A stretch of 64,000 nucleotides of DNA, from positions 57,365,898-57,429,897 of the forward strand of contig CM055095.1 in NCBI GenBank assembly GCA_029204225.1. The letters are read 5' to 3'. This document shows, piece after piece, positions 61,126 through 64,000 of this stretch; the first letter of the stretch is position 1, and every line of letters starts with the position of its first letter. A program made the position numbers and the translations under genes. Source of the DNA: Diphasiastrum complanatum. Its lineage: Eukaryota > Streptophyta > Lycopodiopsida > Lycopodiales > Lycopodiaceae. The notes beneath the pieces were generated by a model. That model saw nothing but the letters and a program-made list of their open reading frames with translations. It was not told where the DNA came from and made no database searches.

Positions 61126-61620
61126 CCTCCGGTTGAGATCTGAGCAGAGTGCTCCAGTTGAGATCTGAGCAGAGTGCTCCGGTTGAGACTTGAGCAAAGT
61201 GCTTTGGTTGAGATCTCAGCAGAGTGCTCCGGTTGATATTTGAGCAGAGTGCTCCGGTTGAGATCTCAATAGAGTGCTCCGGTTGAGATCTCAGCAGAGT
61301 GCTTCTGTTGATATTTGAGCAGAGTGCTCCGGTTGAGATCTCAGCAGAGTGCTTCGATTGAGTTTTGAGCAGAGTACTCTGATTGAGATCTGAACAGAGT
61401 GCTTCGGTTGAGATCTCAGTAGAGTGCTCCGGTTGAGTTCTGAGCAGAGTGCTCCGGTTGAGATATGAGAAGAGTGCTCCGGTTGAGATATGAACAGAGT
61501 GCTTCGGTTGAGATTTGACTGGAACCCTCCGGTTGAGATTTGACTGAAACACTCCAATTGAGATTTAACTGAAATGCTCTGGTCGAGATGTAAGGAAAGT
61601 GCTTTGGTTAAGATTTGACG
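61126..61620 (-). repeat. 25-bp minisatellite array A, about 20 units
   Basis: Tandem 25-bp units built on GTTGAGATCTGAGCAGAG followed by TGCTCCG, with scattered substitutions. Because 25 is not a multiple of 3 and the consensus lacks stops in minus frames, long minus frames (61552-60998 and 61671-61291) run through it, repeating every 25 residues (ISTGALCS, NRSTLLRSQPEHS). Probably not a gene. Confidence 0.93.
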
Positions 61621-62039
61621 AAACCTTAAGATGAAAGAATGGATTTGTTTTATGCAAGTGAAGAACTTCAAGGGAAAAATATGATTGTGGCCCAGAGTAG
61701 AAGTTCTTATGAAAAGAGTGTATCTCCAGGGATGTTTGTATGTCAGAGATACCAGTCAGACAGAGATGAGGTGGCTAAAGTGTGAATATCATTTCCTATT
61801 GTGTAGTGTATCCTTTGTTGATCTAGAACATCCATGACCCATGAGTATGTACAGAAAAAAGAGAATGCATAGAAAGTACAGAAGTAATGGTATGAAATAT
61901 AAACAAATAACTAGGTGAAAATAGGCATGCAGAATAAGAATTACAAGCGATAAAAACAAATAATAACAATAAAATAAAGAAAAATGTAGAATATATACTA
62001 GGGAAAAGATGTTAAAGTGGGTCAACAAAGAACAACTCT
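61621..62039. other. AT-rich spacer after gypsy pol
   Basis: Contains a hydrophobic minus frame (62064-61789) that looks like an AT-rich artefact. No other feature seen. Confidence 0.4.
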
Positions 62040-64000
62040 TCGTAATACCGCCGTAGATGACCACCGTTTACGACAGTGTCTAGGAGTATCCGTCAAGTGT
62101 TTGTAATTGGACTGCACCAATAGGAAAAATTTTATTAATAACGTAGGGCCCCTCACTTATGAACTTTAATTTGCCGGGGTGCTTCTTTGATGTCTAAAGA
62201 AGCACCTGGTCACCTAAGTGTAGATCTTTATTGCGCAGGTGACGCTCATGTCAGACCTTTTGTCGTCATTTGTTAACTAGGTGTGCGTAATAAGATATTA
62301 GTCTCGTCTCGCATAACTAGGCTAACGTGAATAGCCTGGTTTTGACTTGTTGTTCTATTGAAGCCTTTTCACAGAGATCTGTTGAAAAAGCTTCCAAGAC
62401 TCTTAGTGAAGGTACTAAGAACTCTACGGGCATTACCGCCTCTTGACCATATACTAAGTGGAAAGGTGCAATCCACCCAGTGGCTTTCTTCGGGGTGGTG
62501 CGGTAAGCCCAGATAGCTGAGAAAAGTTTTGTTTCCCAATCAGAGCGACTGGTTTCAACTATCTTGGTTAAAATTTTTATAGATCGTCTTGTTAGTTGAT
62601 TCAGCCCGGCCATTACACCTAGGATAGTACGGTGTACTTTTTCTATGAACGACCAGGTAATGGCGTAGGAGGTTATCAACGACGGCATTTAAAAAATGCG
62701 CGCCGCGATCACTAACTAGTTCTATGGGACAGCCAAAACTTGTAATAATATTTTTGTAAAGGAAACGTGCGACTTTTTTGCATTAACGTCCTTCGTTGCT
62801 CAAGCTTCAACCCACTTAGTGGCGTAATCTGTGGCTATGAGGATGTAGCGAGCTTGGGTGTGTTTTGCTGCTGGACTGATTGGTCCAATAAAGTCAATCC
62901 CCCACTTATGGAAGGCTTCGCTTTCTATAATGGGAGTTAGTGGCGTGAAGTCTGCTTTGGTATTTTTTTTTGCTCGTTGACAGACATCACACGCTTTAAT
63001 GACAGCAAACGTGTCCTTAAACAAAGATGGCCACCACAATCCTGCTTGAAGGATAATCTTCACTGTGGCTTCAGCAGAAAAGTGGCCACCCCCAATGCCC
63101 TCATGAGCCTGAGATATTATCGGTCGTATTTCAGATTCATAAGCACATCGGCGAAGAATGCCATCAATGCCCCTTTTGTAGAGTTGTCCTGCTATTAACT
63201 GAAAGGGTGCTGCTTTTATTACAAATCTTCTTTTTGCTGTTGTACTCAGGCCTTTTTTTAGTCTGCCTGTTGTGAGAAACTGAGTGATCTCCTCAGCCCG
63301 TAAGGGTGTAGCATCAATCTGAAAAAGGCATGCATCAGGGAGATCATCGTTGACTGGTGCAGTTGTTTTTTGAGCACTTGGTAGTCTGGAAAGGTGGTCT
63401 GCCATGAAATGTTGGGTCCCTTTCCGAACGACTACACGAAAATTAAATTCCTCCAAAATCAACAGCCATCGAGCTATGTGTCCCGTCTTATAGGACTTAA
63501 TAACGATATATAGAAGGGCTTGATGGTCTGTGTAGAAAGCAAAGGTCTGGTCTAATAAATAATGCCGTAGTTGTTGTACTGCATAGACCATCGCCAATGC
63601 TTTTCTCTTGGTAGTTGTATAGTTTACTTCAGCAGGCACTAGTTGTTTGCTTAAGAAACGTATGGGAAAGCCTTTGCCATAGTCGTCCGGTTGTGCAAGA
63701 AGACCTCCAATGGCATACTTACTTGTGTCTGTATGCACATGAAATTCTTTCATGTAATCTGGTGAGCGGAGTATGGGAGCCGTTGTGAGGGCTGTTTTCA
63801 ACTCCTCAAAGGCTTTAATTCATTCTTCGGTCCAGCGAGGATCTACCACAACTAAATAAACGAGACGTGCCTTGCCGGCATAGTCGATTATAAAGATGCG
63901 ATAATAGTTGGTACGACCGAGGAAGACATATACTTCTTTCACTGTTGCAGGTAAAGGCATGTCCATGATAACCTTGATTTTGGACGGGTCGGTAAAAATA
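62040..64000 (-). pseudogene. Gypsy pol, partial: RT end, RNase H, integrase
   Basis: Minus strand from the window edge: the RT connection block (YYRIFIIDYAGKARLVYLVV; a TGA precedes [17 protein letters not shown]), RNase H ([48 protein letters not shown]), the H2C2 finger ([16 protein letters not shown]...CDVCQRAKK), the integrase core ([24 protein letters not shown]) and then a stop at 62800. Coding resumes 62688-62317 (YRTTPKKATGWIAPFHLVYG, EAVMPVEFLVPSL). A degenerate GPY module (EGPYVINKIFPIGAVQL) follows to about 62040. The third catalytic Glu region lies in the disrupted stretch. RT motifs proper are outside the window. Confidence 0.85.

Larger units (their letters stand above)
55731..64000 (-). 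mobile_element. Large antisense Ty3/gypsy element with a long post-pol ORF (partial)
   Basis: Minus-strand order from the window edge: RT C-terminus, RNase H, integrase zinc finger and core, GPY-type C-terminus (64000 to about 62040); an AT-rich spacer; a 25-bp minisatellite (61126-61620); about 0.5 kb spacer; a second 25-bp array (60320-60510); a decayed ORF of about 1,200 codons (60282-56617); a polypurine tract TTAGGGGTGGA (56702-56690); and a 956-bp LTR 55731-56686 (TGTTAGTGGG...CTAACA). Gag, protease and the 5' LTR lie beyond the window. Integrase wording (AYRTTPKKATG, LVYGQEAVMPVEF) and the extra ORF downstream of pol suggest the Tat/Athila side of gypsy. Confidence 0.75.

Noticed and set aside
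61126-61620. Repeat array with constant unit length, considered as CRISPR
   Set aside because: Units are contiguous 25-bp tandem repeats without spacers, in plant nuclear DNA; it is a minisatellite.
60998-61671. 184- and 126-codon minus frames considered as repeat proteins
   Set aside because: The 25-bp unit happens to lack stops, so several registers stay open; substitutions follow no codon pattern.
61789-62064. Hydrophobic 91-codon minus frame considered as a membrane protein
   Set aside because: AT-rich spacer directly after the integrase C-terminus. Leu/Ile/Phe/Tyr richness follows base composition and no start context or partner is seen.

Overview
The window looks like nuclear DNA of a land plant with a large, repeat-rich genome and long introns. 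A fern, lycophyte or gymnosperm would fit; I favour a fern, but only as an inference. The grounds are one conserved single-copy-type gene cut into short exons with canonical GT-AG introns of up to about 11 kb, several lineages of Ty1/copia, Ty3/gypsy and LINE elements, chromovirus chromodomains, and many (GA)n microsatellites.

Region 1 (1-2770) begins with an antisense LINE endonuclease fragment (1-930). It is followed by a GC-rich block, a (CTG)n run and the probable promoter/leader of the only host gene I can assign.

Region 2 (about 2366-33701, + strand) is that gene, a nuclear-encoded EngA/Der-type double GTPase. It has nine coding exons: two tandem Era-like G domains and a C-terminal KH-like domain. 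It probably acts in mitochondrial or plastid ribosome assembly. All assigned junctions from the first G domain onward keep phase. Introns 2, 4, 5, 6 and 7 have been colonised by transposons. These are a sense LINE pair in intron 2 (the second LINE broken by an antisense LTR element), and an antisense LINE pair plus a young, complete LTR element in intron 4. That element has gag, protease and a chromodomain but no reverse transcriptase or integrase. Introns 5-7 hold a degenerate chromovirus, a LINE fragment and a copia fragment.

Region 3 (33702-53090) is intergenic and consists mostly of nested copia elements: a degenerate antisense copia (36590-37850); an antisense copia with about 1 kb LTRs (38443-45458) interrupted by a sense copia remnant whose LTR carries a 142-bp (AG)n tract; a three-unit, about 0.6 kb tandem repeat with a conserved 28-bp palindrome (45551-47321); a sense LTR with primer-binding site (47314-48030); and two antisense copia remnants joined end to end (48275-51960 and 51960-53090).

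Region 4 (53090-64000) holds an unrecognised antisense coding stretch (53974-54737). It is followed by the 3' part of a large antisense Ty3/gypsy element: RT end, RNase H and integrase (64000 to about 62040), a 25-bp minisatellite, a decayed long ORF of about 1,200 codons, a polypurine tract and a 956-bp LTR (55731-56686). The layout pol - extra ORF - PPT - LTR on one strand resembles Tat/Athila-type elements.

The observations I rate highest are the RT-less chromodomain LTR element, the gypsy element with a long post-pol ORF, a covarying 3' hairpin at all four LINE 3' ends (each followed by CT-rich DNA), LINE ORF1 and ORF2 lying in one frame separated by a single amber codon, and the palindrome-bearing tandem repeat. 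I found no tRNA, rRNA or CRISPR. No database search was possible; family names rest on motifs read by eye.
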